This document shows positions 10,201-18,736 of a stretch of DNA of 64,000 bases, in pieces; the stretch's first letter is position 1, and every line of letters begins with the position of its first letter. The notes under the pieces are model-generated. The model was not told the DNA's origin and ran no database searches. It was given only the letters and a program-made list of their open reading frames with translations. A program made the translations under genes and the position numbers. The stretch comes from a virus: positions 1 to 64,000 of IMG/VR virus record IMGVR_UViG_3300036791_001907; one strand, given 5' to 3'.

Positions 10201-12934
10201 CTCGAACCCGGGCTACGCCAGCGACCTGCGCCTGATCGAGATCCCCAGCAAGCCTGGCGCCCCTGGGCTCTCGATCTACTATACCAACGGTACCTACACA
10301 TTCACATTCAACTGCGATGACGGTGCCGCACACGCGGTGGCGCTCTACTTCACCGATCCCACAGGCAATAACTGGACGGGAACGGTCACGGCCAAGGACG
10401 TCAACACCGGCGCCGTTCTCGATCCGGTGCGCAATGTGGGCGATGACTGGACGACCGGCGTCTATCTGGTCTGGAACATCATCGGCCATGTCCAGTTCGA
10501 GCTTAGCCCCACGGTGGCGGGCACGAACTTCCCGACTGCGGCCTGGTTCATCGATCGGCCAAGAGCGGTCGGCGGGCAGGTGCATGGCAACGACAGCCTG
10601 ACGGCACTACCCACGCCGGCCGCGCCTGCCGTGGCGTACGCCAGTGACAGCATGCTGCAAAAGCCAGCCGCGCTCTTTGTGCAGCGCGACAACTGGCGCA
10701 ACGGTTTCTGGCTTGACCAGTATGGCGCCCAGGGTTATTCGCTCTTCGACTATAGCGGGGTGCCTGATATTCTGCCTCCCGGATGCACATACAGTGTCGC
10801 CGGCTGCGCCTTCGCGAACCCCTGGCATTCGGGCAGTGATCCCCGCTATCTCCAGGTCCCCAGCGCCTATGGCACCACTCCCGGAGCCGCGGTCTACTAC
10901 ACGACCACGACCGGGACCGTGACGTTCCGGCTCAATGACAACCTTCCCCACGCTGTGACGCTCTTCAGCGTCGACATCGATCGGGTCGACCGCCGGCAAA
11001 CCTGGACGGTCTACGACAGTACCGGCACCAGGATTCTGGACGGACCGCGGGACTGCGGCGACTTCGGCACCACGGCCGTCTACATGACCTGGAACGTGCA
11101 GGGCTCGGTCCAGTTCGTCCTCACCTTTACGGTGAACGCCAATGCGGTACTTTCTGCCTGGTTCATCGATCGACCCTTGCTGGTCGGCGGGCAGGCGCAT
11201 GCCGCCGATAGTTTGGCCCAGACGTTCAGTATCTGCCTCTGGGCCCAGACCACCAGCACGGACTGTCGCGGCGCGGTCATTCGCGCGCATGCCACGAACA
11301 GTCGGATCTATCGTACCGTCGCGGCAGTCCATTCCACGGATCTGTGGACCCTCGCCACAGGTCTGCGCGCGCATGGTACTGACAGTCAGGTTGCGCGGCT
11401 CAGCACTTCGGCTCCAGCGCATACGACCGATAGCAGTCACATCCATACGGCCAGCTGCGGCCATGGCACCAGCAGCGCGGCCCAGTTCATCTTCGCGCAG
11501 GCTCATGGCACCGACGCCGGGACTCGGCTGGTTAGCAGATCCAGCCACGCCACCAGCAGCTGGCTGATGAAGCCCGGCGTCGGCCTCCTGATGCAGACGA
11601 CCGACGTCGACTGCGCCGGTACGCGGCTCCGGATCCACAACACCGGCAGCCTGCTCTCGCAGATCACGGTACGGAAGCATGCCGCGAATGCGCTGGCACG
11701 GCAGACGTTCGTCCGCGCCCAGACGGCGGATAGTTTGCTGGTGCGACCGGCCACGCTGATCCACGCCACGGACGTGCTCTGGCAGCAGCCGGCCATCCGG
11801 GCGCATGCCACGGATCTGCGGACCCACGGGACGTACGCGGCGAACCAGGCGACCGACAGCTGCGCCTTCGCGGCGCACACGGTCACGACCACGACCGATA
11901 CCGGCACCGCGTATCTCCAGGTCAGACGTCATGCAACGGATAGCCGGCCAATGCGGCTCACCACGCGTGCGCACACGGCCGACGCCATGCTCTCCGCGCA
12001 GCGGGCCACGAGCCACGGTACCGACACGGGCAAGCTGGGCTTGTCGTGGCGGCCCAGCTACATCGACGGCCTGAAGCGTGGCACCCTGGTCCGGACGCAC
12101 AACACGAACGCATACGCTGCCGTCGTCCGGACCACGGCGCACGGGACGAATGCCGCGACCTACGGGCTGCGGCTCCAGACGCACGCGACCAGTGCGCTCC
12201 TGGTGCAGTCGCGGTCGTACATCATCAGCACGGATGCGTCGCTCCTGCGGCTGCCGGCGGCCAGGCATCAGACCAACACGGCCGCGGCCGTGCTCAGGGC
12301 GCATGCGCATCAGACCTCGACCATGACCACCATCGCGCCGATCGTCGGCCGCTGGGCCGCGCAGCGGGTCATGACGCGGCAGCCGGCCCAGCTCGCTTCC
12401 CACGATCGCCAGGAGACCAACACGACCTACGGCGTCGGGTTCCTGCTGGTCGGGCCCGACCGGATCACCCCGGTGCTCGGCGCCACGCCCACGGTCCGGC
12501 TCCTGAAGTCGGGGACCACCAGCTGGGTACCCGCCATCGGCACCGTGCGCGAGATCGGCCAGGGCTGGTACGAGCTGATCGGCTCGATCTATGATCGCAA
12601 TGTGGCGGGCGAGACGATCCTGATGGCCACTGCGCCGGGGGCCGAGACCGCCTGGACCAAGTTCGATGTCGTGGTTTCTGCCCCGTATGCCTACATCAGC
12701 TTCGGCACGACGGAACTTGCGGCGATCGCCGACGCAACTCTTACCCGGAGCTTCGGTTCCGCGGCTCTCGTGGCCGCCCGTTCGGTACTCCAGGCGGCCC
12801 GGTCGCTGTTCCAGTGGAACGCGGCCCAGGGCATGCCGTTGAAGATCGTTGCCGAGAATACGACGACGGCGTGGCAGGCCAACACGACGACCGATCCCAC
12901 GATCAACCCGATCCGGGGGGTGGACCCGATGTAG
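7265..12934 (+). CDS. Giant repeat fibre protein with 14-residue shaft repeats and four 180-aa modules
   Basis: This is the largest gene in the window (1889 aa). Residues about 14-517 and 1303-1710 consist of a degenerate repeat, mostly 14 and sometimes 16 residues long, with the core H-x-T-D or H-x-T-S followed by a small hydrophobic run and Arg-Ala. Around 60 units can be counted by eye. Between these tracts sit four FVQRDNWR modules starting at residues 518, 724, 927 and 1138, the same family as in the first giant fibre. The C-terminal 170 residues repeat the domain of the 183-aa gene upstream. A fibrous shaft carrying globular side or tip modules is the natural reading. The target is unknown. 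Confidence 0.75.
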   Translation: MASIPLTPDAGPTAAHGADAWLRPVAARSHRTGTVNVGLGQTRAQAMSVVTQRIEDRGHATATTMILVGAGTHITGARARAELTQVHATATIVAGLARATPRAASPGYTSPLGIWLGGASQANFSVPTSHGTSTLTVFRRVLTYSTDTMEQGIPARVQISDTLTWFAATPIHGTNTVAYARLAQAHQTDVLIRTAAARVHTTGSLIALLRTSARVQLTNSLARSTSTRSSATDSRTYSTALPVNITDGLLRATTVRSHATSTRCRATAVRSQTTSTLCRATPIWSFMTDALRRATGSHPHATSILRFASVSRAHATDIRTRSAIVHVHTTDVRAAVRVSAAVLHTTDVDRHGIVVRTHAADGLKLSPGAWVYNTDAATRIARLQTHGTSTQVAQLAARLRANLTDTRSRWISIRSHGTDTLVMPAVVGLEVYSTDIVLMLVAQPAHGADALVAQLMATPQTHAADADLMGHCHPPHGTATLFSVLTAAVHTTDTRIATRATQQRVHVSDTLLRPLVAFVQRDNWRNGINWIGQYGAQGYSLYSYNNVPDVLPPSCNYTVTNLGIVPNWVTGTGDPRYLQVPNSSTTGAAVYYVTTGPPGLITFQLNDKHPHAVTLYSFDKEKAGRKQTWAVYDVTGTTLLDGPRDCGDFGTTGIYMTWNVDGPVQFQLTDMAGPGANAVTSAWFIDRPITVGARAHGSDVDMARPFSGRAHSSDTMVRAATAVFVQRDNWRACYWIGQYGAQGYSLFQAGGGAGTPDVLPPWLTYSLSGTAVRNWDDGYPPYFLEIPNSPDGITWISIFYTGTTATVTFQLTDGLPHALTLFSEDGGQGWLGTIAVYDVTGTTLLDGPRDVGPMSANGIYMTWNVTGSVQFLLTATNGNMMVDAWFVDRPITVGGKAHGSDSLTAQVTTARAHSSDALLVPAGPATFVQRDNWRNGGRWIGTYGLQGYSIFQLSGTPDVLPPNCTVIPAGGGLVQDWFASNPGYASDLRLIEIPSKPGAPGLSIYYTNGTYTFTFNCDDGAAHAVALYFTDPTGNNWTGTVTAKDVNTGAVLDPVRNVGDDWTTGVYLVWNIIGHVQFELSPTVAGTNFPTAAWFIDRPRAVGGQVHGNDSLTALPTPAAPAVAYASDSMLQKPAALFVQRDNWRNGFWLDQYGAQGYSLFDYSGVPDILPPGCTYSVAGCAFANPWHSGSDPRYLQVPSAYGTTPGAAVYYTTTTGTVTFRLNDNLPHAVTLFSVDIDRVDRRQTWTVYDSTGTRILDGPRDCGDFGTTAVYMTWNVQGSVQFVLTFTVNANAVLSAWFIDRPLLVGGQAHAADSLAQTFSICLWAQTTSTDCRGAVIRAHATNSRIYRTVAAVHSTDLWTLATGLRAHGTDSQVARLSTSAPAHTTDSSHIHTASCGHGTSSAAQFIFAQAHGTDAGTRLVSRSSHATSSWLMKPGVGLLMQTTDVDCAGTRLRIHNTGSLLSQITVRKHAANALARQTFVRAQTADSLLVRPATLIHATDVLWQQPAIRAHATDLRTHGTYAANQATDSCAFAAHTVTTTTDTGTAYLQVRRHATDSRPMRLTTRAHTADAMLSAQRATSHGTDTGKLGLSWRPSYIDGLKRGTLVRTHNTNAYAAVVRTTAHGTNAATYGLRLQTHATSALLVQSRSYIISTDASLLRLPAARHQTNTAAAVLRAHAHQTSTMTTIAPIVGRWAAQRVMTRQPAQLASHDRQETNTTYGVGFLLVGPDRITPVLGATPTVRLLKSGTTSWVPAIGTVREIGQGWYELIGSIYDRNVAGETILMATAPGAETAWTKFDVVVSAPYAYISFGTTELAAIADATLTRSFGSAALVAARSVLQAARSLFQWNAAQGMPLKIVAENTTTAWQANTTTDPTINPIRGVDPM

Positions 12935-12973
12935 CCGTGGGGATAGGATCGAACCGGCACGGAGGCTCCTTCC

Positions 12974-14203
12974 ATGGCCTTTGAACCGTACACCAGGGTT
13001 GACTTCGGACCCGCCCGGGCCGGCCTCAGAGCCGTCGGCTACACGCTGGTCAAGGCCGGGCGGCCGATCGGCCCGCGGATCACCCGGGGGATCGAGGACC
13101 TGGGGAGCGGCCATTACGGCGCCGCGGTGGACTACCCGAGCCACTTTCGTGGCCAGCTTGTCTGGGACACGGGCGGTCCCAGTCCGCAGACCGTCGCCTT
13201 CAACGTCACGCCCGAAGAAGGCGCCGTCGTGGTGGGCACGGCCGCCGCCGTGAAGCGGGCGGCCGGACCGGCACGCCGCGGTGCGCCTCGGCCGCGCATC
13301 GTGCCGCCGCAGGCCGCCCTGGGCTCTTACCTGGAGGGCTGTGAAGCGCCGCCGGCCGCGCCCGTCATCGGGACGATGGACTCGCTGCCGGTGTCGCCGC
13401 GGCTGCGGTCGGTCATCGTTCCCTCCTGTCCCTGTCCCACGATCTCCTGGACGATGGTCGACGCCGAGGGCTGCCCCATCGACCTGAGTGCCTGCGAGGT
13501 GGGCGCCCAGTTCCAGATCCTGGGCGCGCTCAGCATCGTGCCCGACTGCTTCAACTATCTGGTCACGTTCAACGCGTCGTCGCCAGATCCGCCGGCCGGC
13601 CTGATGGTGGCTGCTATTGATCCGGTGCAGCTCCAGGGCCCGGGCATCTACATCGCCGAGATGGCCGTCTTCGATGCCGACGGCGAGTGCGTGGCGGCGC
13701 AGAACCAGTTCTACCTGGTCGTGCAGCAGAGCCTCTTCGGCGCCAACTTCCAGTGGCGCGGGCCGCCCAGCATGGCCGAGATCCGGCTCGAGCTGCGCGA
13801 CAGCTCGCCCCTGGAGAACGACCTGCTCGACGACTCGGTGGCCTTCGACAACGCCGAGATCGCGGTGGCGCTGCGCAACGTCGTCGACTACTGGAACGAG
13901 TCGCTGCCGCCGATCGCGCCCTACACCACCCAGAACTTCCCGTTCCGGTATTGGTGGAAGCGGGGCGCCAAGGCGCAGCTCTTCTGGATGGCGGCCGAGT
14001 GGCATCGCAAGAACCAGGTCGCCTACTCGGCCGGCGGCGTCTCGTTCGATGAACACGGCCAGAAGGCGCAGCAGTACGATGAGGCCGCTGCGACGATCTG
14101 GCAGGAATACCGGCAGTGGGCCCAGCAGAAGAAGATGTCGATGAACATGGAGCAGGGCTGGGGCGAGGTCGTCTCCGACTATTCGAGGTATAACGCCTGG
14201 TGA
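12974..14203 (+). CDS. Virion structural protein, connector/neck-like C-terminus
   Basis: The start at ATG 12974 follows GGAGG by 10 nt and gives 409 aa. The N-terminal 80 residues (YTLVKAG, DLGSGHYGAAV, RGQLVWDTGG) resemble the small beta-domains of phage tail fibres. A central region is rich in Cys-Pro (VPSCPCPT). The C-terminal 150 residues (LRDSSPLENDLLDD, IAVALRNVVDYWNE, FPFRYWWKRGAKAQL, QEYRQWAQQKK) look helical. This pattern occurs in large myovirus genomes near the neck and tail genes. The next gene starts within its stop codon (TGATG). A head-to-tail connector role is possible but unproven. Confidence 0.6.
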   Translation: MAFEPYTRVDFGPARAGLRAVGYTLVKAGRPIGPRITRGIEDLGSGHYGAAVDYPSHFRGQLVWDTGGPSPQTVAFNVTPEEGAVVVGTAAAVKRAAGPARRGAPRPRIVPPQAALGSYLEGCEAPPAAPVIGTMDSLPVSPRLRSVIVPSCPCPTISWTMVDAEGCPIDLSACEVGAQFQILGALSIVPDCFNYLVTFNASSPDPPAGLMVAAIDPVQLQGPGIYIAEMAVFDADGECVAAQNQFYLVVQQSLFGANFQWRGPPSMAEIRLELRDSSPLENDLLDDSVAFDNAEIAVALRNVVDYWNESLPPIAPYTTQNFPFRYWWKRGAKAQLFWMAAEWHRKNQVAYSAGGVSFDEHGQKAQQYDEAAATIWQEYRQWAQQKKMSMNMEQGWGEVVSDYSRYNAW

Positions 14204-15153
14204 TGCGGGACCCGGTCTTCAAGCGGCTGCGGATCGACCACATGGTGCTGGGCCAGACCCGGCTGACCTGGGAGATCGCGCCCTGGTTCTGCGACCCGGA
14301 GCCCTGGGAATTCCTGCCCCAGATCTCGGACACGGGCGTCGAGACCTCGGAGTGGGACGACCTGACGGACTGGCTCCCCAACTGGTGGACCTTCATCGTC
14401 GATCCGTTCACGCTCGGCGGCCGCAACCTGACCGCGCACTTCCGGGTCCTGATGCGTACGCCTCACGGCCAGTACACCTCGCGGCCCCAGGGCGTCTTCG
14501 GCACCCTGGCCAGCAGGGAGTGGGTCAAGGCCCGCGTGATCGTCAAGAAGGAGTACCTGCGGTTCCGGATCGCCGGCGTCGTCAAGGGCTGGTTACTCAA
14601 GCGCAAGCGCCGCGGCGATATCCCTGATCCCACGGACCGCCGCAACTCGGTCACCGACTTCCTGACCGGCGAGATCACCAAGACCGTGGATCCCGACACG
14701 GTCGGCACCGAATATCTGGGCGGGTTTTATCTGCCGGTGCCCTATGACCTGGACGCCGAGCCGGGCGGGCTGTATGAACAGCGTGACGAGGTTCAGCAGC
14801 GCGGCACCGTCGATGATGATTCGCTGGTGCGGCAGGCGCGGATCATCCACGACCCACCGGTGGCCTACTGGGATGCCTTCGTCGCCGACCAGTCGGATCT
14901 GCGGTTCTACTTTCACCGGCTCAAGCATGTGGCCGAGATCGGCATGGTGCCGCTGGTCTCCCAGGCCGAGTTACGGCTGGCACCGTTCAGCGACGTGATC
15001 TACACTGTGGAGGTTCCGCTGACCCGTGAGCAAGCCCGAGGACACTGCATCATCGCCCCGCAGCCGATCCAAACCATGGCGGGGCGGCCCGTTGTTGCCG
15101 AAGCTGACGCCCAGGGACATGATGAGCTACGAGCCGGACCCGGAGCTACTTGA
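14203..15153 (+). CDS. Virion-associated protein of unknown function
   Basis: I chose ATG 14203, overlapping the previous stop as TGATG; a GTG at 14200 is an alternative. The 316-aa product has aromatic-rich segments (WEIAPWFCDPEPWEF, WLPNWWTFIVDP) and no family I recognise. Its last 42 codons, from about 15026, lose the strong third-position G/C preference seen before, while another frame gains it. The C-terminus therefore overlaps a second coding frame or ends in a frameshifted tail. It lies in the neck/tail module ahead of the sheath gene. Confidence 0.55.
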   Translation: MRDPVFKRLRIDHMVLGQTRLTWEIAPWFCDPEPWEFLPQISDTGVETSEWDDLTDWLPNWWTFIVDPFTLGGRNLTAHFRVLMRTPHGQYTSRPQGVFGTLASREWVKARVIVKKEYLRFRIAGVVKGWLLKRKRRGDIPDPTDRRNSVTDFLTGEITKTVDPDTVGTEYLGGFYLPVPYDLDAEPGGLYEQRDEVQQRGTVDDDSLVRQARIIHDPPVAYWDAFVADQSDLRFYFHRLKHVAEIGMVPLVSQAELRLAPFSDVIYTVEVPLTREQARGHCIIAPQPIQTMAGRPVVAEADAQGHDELRAGPGAT

Positions 15154-15220
15154 TCAGCTCCTGGGCCCGCCAGGAGGCAAGGAGGCCGAGCGTCGTGAAC
15201 GGAAGCCCTTCCAACGGTGA
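15026..15220 (+). CDS. Possible small overlapping gene
   Basis: A 64-aa frame opens at GTG 15026, about 13 nt after a TGGAGG sequence, and overlaps the preceding gene by 128 nt in a different frame. From about 15090 its codons end almost always in G or C, like real genes here, while the overlapped frame does not. The product contains YEPDPELLDQLLG and a charged C-terminus. The alternatives are that it is the true C-terminus of the upstream gene, reached by a +1 frameshift (natural or a sequencing error), or that it is chance. It also overlaps the next gene start by 26 nt. Confidence 0.4.
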   Translation: MSKPEDTASSPRSRSKPWRGGPLLPKLTPRDMMSYEPDPELLDQLLGPPGGKEAERRERKPFQR

Positions 15221-15884
15221 CCCGGAACTGCGGATCGAGCACTTCTCGAGTCCGTGCTCGTTCGGGCTCACGCCGCTCCTGATGACCGGCTTCCTGATCC
15301 AGTGGCTCGGGGACCACTTCTCCCAGCGCTCGAACCTCGAACATCCCGAGCTGCGTGACGTTCTCTGGAGTGCCAACACCAGAAATGGTATCCTGATCGC
15401 GAGCATCACGGACTGGGATCCCAGCGCTGTCGAGAAGCGACCGGGCATCATCGTCAAGCGAAATGCCTGGACGCCCGAGCGGATCGCCATCGACGATCGG
15501 CTGACGCCCACGGCCGATGGTTATGAGTACTACAGCGTGATCATGCGTGGTTCACATACCATCTTTTGCCTGGCGGGCGAGGGGGCCGAGGTCGAGATCC
15601 TGGGTGCCGAGGTGTTCCGGGAGTTGATCGGGTTCAGTTCGCTCATCCGCCGGACACTGGCTCTGAAACGGTTCAACGTCGGGGAGCTGGGTCCAGTCAA
15701 CGAGCTACAAGAGTCGACGGAGAACTACGCCGTTCCGATCACCGTCGCGTACGCTTCAGACCTGTCGTGGCGCCTCGAGCAGGATTCGCCCAAGCTGAAG
15801 CGGTTTGTGCTATCGGCGAACATTTTGTCGTCAACGGACAATGGCGGCCGGCTCTGCGGGGGTTGCAACCCTGCGGCCGGATAA
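15195..15884 (+). CDS. Conserved-looking tail-module protein of unknown function
   Basis: GTG 15195 is chosen because GGAGG lies 9 nt upstream; the frame itself is open from 15150. The 229-aa product has mixed alpha/beta character with PELRIEHFSSPCSFG, LIQWLGDHF, DWDPSAVEKRPGIIVKRNAW, and SYRGS-like HTIFCLAGEGAEVEILGAEV. The segment with an AW-x-PERIAIDDR turn and a following hydrophobic strand pair suggests a small enzyme-like or tail-completion fold, but I cannot name it. It sits immediately before the tail sheath, the usual place for neck or tail-terminator genes. Confidence 0.5.
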   Translation: MNGSPSNGDPELRIEHFSSPCSFGLTPLLMTGFLIQWLGDHFSQRSNLEHPELRDVLWSANTRNGILIASITDWDPSAVEKRPGIIVKRNAWTPERIAIDDRLTPTADGYEYYSVIMRGSHTIFCLAGEGAEVEILGAEVFRELIGFSSLIRRTLALKRFNVGELGPVNELQESTENYAVPITVAYASDLSWRLEQDSPKLKRFVLSANILSSTDNGGRLCGGCNPAAG

Positions 15885-15932
15885 CAACGGAGTGGATGCA
15901 ATCGTTCGACCTGCATGGAGGCTCCGATAGCG

Positions 15933-18680
15933 ATGGCCTACATTCTGCCCCAGGTGCTCGTCTTCCAGGAATTCGACATCACGCCGGCAGGGTTGACGGG
16001 CACCCTGAACGCGCACATCTCCGGACCGCACGCCTTTCTGCTCCGCTACGCGGACCCCACCGAGAAGGATCTGGCCTACCTGGGCGCGTACGATCCCCTG
16101 AACGGACTGGTCAGCAACTGGCCGCAGCGGCCGCCGGGCGGGCTTGTCGATACGACCTACACCAAGATCTACATCGACAACGCGCTGCTTCAGTACTTCC
16201 AGAACCTGATGGGCAGCGGTGATACCGTCGTGCCGGTTGCTGCCAACAAGGTTCAGCTCAACAGTCCGACTTACGGCTTCGTGGGCAATGGCACCGCCTA
16301 CCCCAGGCTCCCTGCGCTCTATGATCGTGACGTGCAGCCGGGTGACCGGGTCCATATCCGCGGCGCCGTGGCGAGTGTGAACTACGACCTCGATACTTAC
16401 GTCACGGCCATCGAATCCAACCCGGTCAGCGCAGTCGTCGGCGCCGCCTACGCGGACCAGAGCAACGGGCCCACGCAGGCCGCGACCTCGAGCGCCAGCC
16501 AGACCGCCGGCACCGACAACTCGATCACGCTGGCCGCCGACACCACCACCTACAGCGCTCTGACCGATGGGGCACTCTCCGACACCTACACGGTCACGGT
16601 GATCAACGGATCGGTCGGCGGCGACTTCACGACCGCGCAGCTGCGGATCACCACGGCCAGCGGCAATGACGACGTTCTGGCGATCGCCCCGGCGGCCGCC
16701 GGCACGGCCTTCCCGGTCGGCAACCGCGGCCTCTTGCTGACGTTCTCCCGCACCTTGGCGACCGATGATCTGATCGCCGGCCAGACCTTCGAGGTGCAGA
16801 TCCAGCAGGCATACACGGCCATCGTCGCCACCTCGGCCGGCACCTACCGCGGCTCACAGTCAACGACCTACGTGATCCAGTTCACCCAGGGCGGCATGTT
16901 CAATGCGGCCGACCCCGCGCTGCGGCCCCAGTTCAGCGCCATCACCGTGCATGGCACCGACAGCAGCCCGCCGCTGCCGGTCGACGCCCCGGCCACGGCC
17001 TACCCGGTGGGTACTCAGGGCGTGACGGTCCACTTCGGCGCCAGCCCGGACGGCGTCCGCAAGGGGGACCGTTTCTACGTCCCTGTCACCGGCGCGCAAG
17101 ATGGCCAGATGAATATCCTCGTGCTGGCCAACAACCTGCCGGCGCAGCTCTGGACGCCGACCCCGGCCACCGATCTCGATCTGACGCTCTCCGTCGAACG
17201 TGACATCATGGTCGACGAGATGGCCGGCGGCATCACCAACTGGACGCAGAGCGACATCCAGATCATTCTCAACGCGGGCATCGAGGCCTACGACGAGAGC
17301 TTCACCCAGGGGGGCGAGCCCTACGCCCTGCCGGTCATGTCCGGCCTGGTCTATGTGGAATACCGCGCCTGGGTTCCCGAGTTGTCCACCTCGGTCGGCG
17401 CGATCTACGACGTCGGCGATCTGGACGCCCTGATCAGCGGCCCCTTGACCCCCGACAACCCGCTCAAATGGGGCGTGTTCAAGGCGCTCTCGAACAGCAA
17501 CGGCACGAATGTCATGTTCACGTCCGTTGCCGATCCCGCCGACATCGACAGCTGGGACGCCGTGCTGGCGCTCCTGATCGGCCGCACCGATGTTTATAAC
17601 CTGGTGCCCCTGACGTTTGACCGCACGGTCCTCGACCTGTACGCGGCCCACGTCGATGACGAGTCGTCGCCGGAGCAGGCCCGCTGGCGGGCGCTCTTCG
17701 GCTCGATCCAGGCCACCACCCAGGCGGCGATCGTCTCCCAGGCCGACTCGACGGACGGCAACGTCGTCATGGCCACCATCGCGCAGGATCCCCAGGCTGT
17801 CGGCAATGACTTCATCATGCTGACCGTGCCTGCCCAGAACTCCGGCTTCCTGACCAACCAGGTGCAGCCCAGCGACATCGTCCGCACCAACTACGGCGTC
17901 GATCAGAACGGCAACGAGATCTACGACGAATATGTTGTTGACATTGTCCTGAATGAGGACTCGCTCCAGCTGATGTCCGGGCCCGCCGAGGCCGTGACGG
18001 TGGCCCAGAAGATCGAGATCTGGCGCTACCTGTCGAAGGACGAGATTGCCGCGGACCTTGCGACCCAGGCCGGCAGCTTCGGCGACCGGCGGGTGAAGAT
18101 GGTCTGGCCGGACACGGTCGGCTCAGGCGGCATCCTTCAGGAGGGCTACCACCTGGCCGCGGCGCTGGCGGGCCTGCGCTCGGGCGTCGTTCCCCAGCAG
18201 GGCCTGACCAATGTTCAGGTCATGGGCTTCGACGACCTGTCCCGCACCACCGACTTCCTCTCCGGAGCCCAGCTCAACACCATGGCCACGGCCGGCACGT
18301 GGATCGTGACCCAGGCCCCTGACGGGACAGTCTATAACAGGCACGCGCTGACCACGGATAACACGGATGTGAATTCTTCAGAGGAGATGGTCACGTCCAA
18401 CCTGGACTCGATCTCGTACACGTTCGCCAACCAGCTGGCGCCCTACATCGGCCGGATGAACGTCACGCCGTCAGCACTCCTGGTTCTGGGCACCGAGATC
18501 GACTCGGTGATCGACTACCTGAAGTCCAACGGGTATGTCCCCCGCCTCGGCGGTCAGCTGGTCGATGCCACGATCATCAGCCTCCAGCCGCATGCCATCC
18601 TCGCCGACCGGGTGGTCTGCGTCATCGATGTCACACTGCCCTACCCGATGAACAATCTCGAGCTCCATCTGGTCGTCTGA
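15933..18680 (+). CDS. Contractile tail sheath protein
   Basis: The sheath forms the contractile outer cylinder of a myovirus tail. Start ATG 15933 lies 11 nt after GGAGG; an upstream in-frame ATG at 15915 would contain that ribosome site, so I rejected it. The 915-aa protein ends with a typical sheath C-terminal region: GYHLAAALAGLRSGVVPQQG, NVQVMGFDDLSRTT, LNTMATAGTWIVTQ and SISYTFANQLAPYIG. The first ~400 residues contain long Thr/Ser/Ala-rich beta segments, which look like inserted surface domains. At 915 aa it is much longer than T4 gp18 (659 aa). The tube-like gene follows 56 nt downstream, as expected. Confidence 0.85.
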   Translation: MAYILPQVLVFQEFDITPAGLTGTLNAHISGPHAFLLRYADPTEKDLAYLGAYDPLNGLVSNWPQRPPGGLVDTTYTKIYIDNALLQYFQNLMGSGDTVVPVAANKVQLNSPTYGFVGNGTAYPRLPALYDRDVQPGDRVHIRGAVASVNYDLDTYVTAIESNPVSAVVGAAYADQSNGPTQAATSSASQTAGTDNSITLAADTTTYSALTDGALSDTYTVTVINGSVGGDFTTAQLRITTASGNDDVLAIAPAAAGTAFPVGNRGLLLTFSRTLATDDLIAGQTFEVQIQQAYTAIVATSAGTYRGSQSTTYVIQFTQGGMFNAADPALRPQFSAITVHGTDSSPPLPVDAPATAYPVGTQGVTVHFGASPDGVRKGDRFYVPVTGAQDGQMNILVLANNLPAQLWTPTPATDLDLTLSVERDIMVDEMAGGITNWTQSDIQIILNAGIEAYDESFTQGGEPYALPVMSGLVYVEYRAWVPELSTSVGAIYDVGDLDALISGPLTPDNPLKWGVFKALSNSNGTNVMFTSVADPADIDSWDAVLALLIGRTDVYNLVPLTFDRTVLDLYAAHVDDESSPEQARWRALFGSIQATTQAAIVSQADSTDGNVVMATIAQDPQAVGNDFIMLTVPAQNSGFLTNQVQPSDIVRTNYGVDQNGNEIYDEYVVDIVLNEDSLQLMSGPAEAVTVAQKIEIWRYLSKDEIAADLATQAGSFGDRRVKMVWPDTVGSGGILQEGYHLAAALAGLRSGVVPQQGLTNVQVMGFDDLSRTTDFLSGAQLNTMATAGTWIVTQAPDGTVYNRHALTTDNTDVNSSEEMVTSNLDSISYTFANQLAPYIGRMNVTPSALLVLGTEIDSVIDYLKSNGYVPRLGGQLVDATIISLQPHAILADRVVCVIDVTLPYPMNNLELHLVV

Positions 18681-18736
18681 CAGACCCATAACCCGCGGGT
18701 ATCCACCCGTTTCCCAGGCACGGAGGCACATCAGCA

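Noticed and set aside
10607-14056. Long minus-strand frame of 1149 codons
   Set aside because: It lies opposite three well-supported + genes and is Arg/Gly/Val/His-rich, as expected for a shadow of GC-biased codons.
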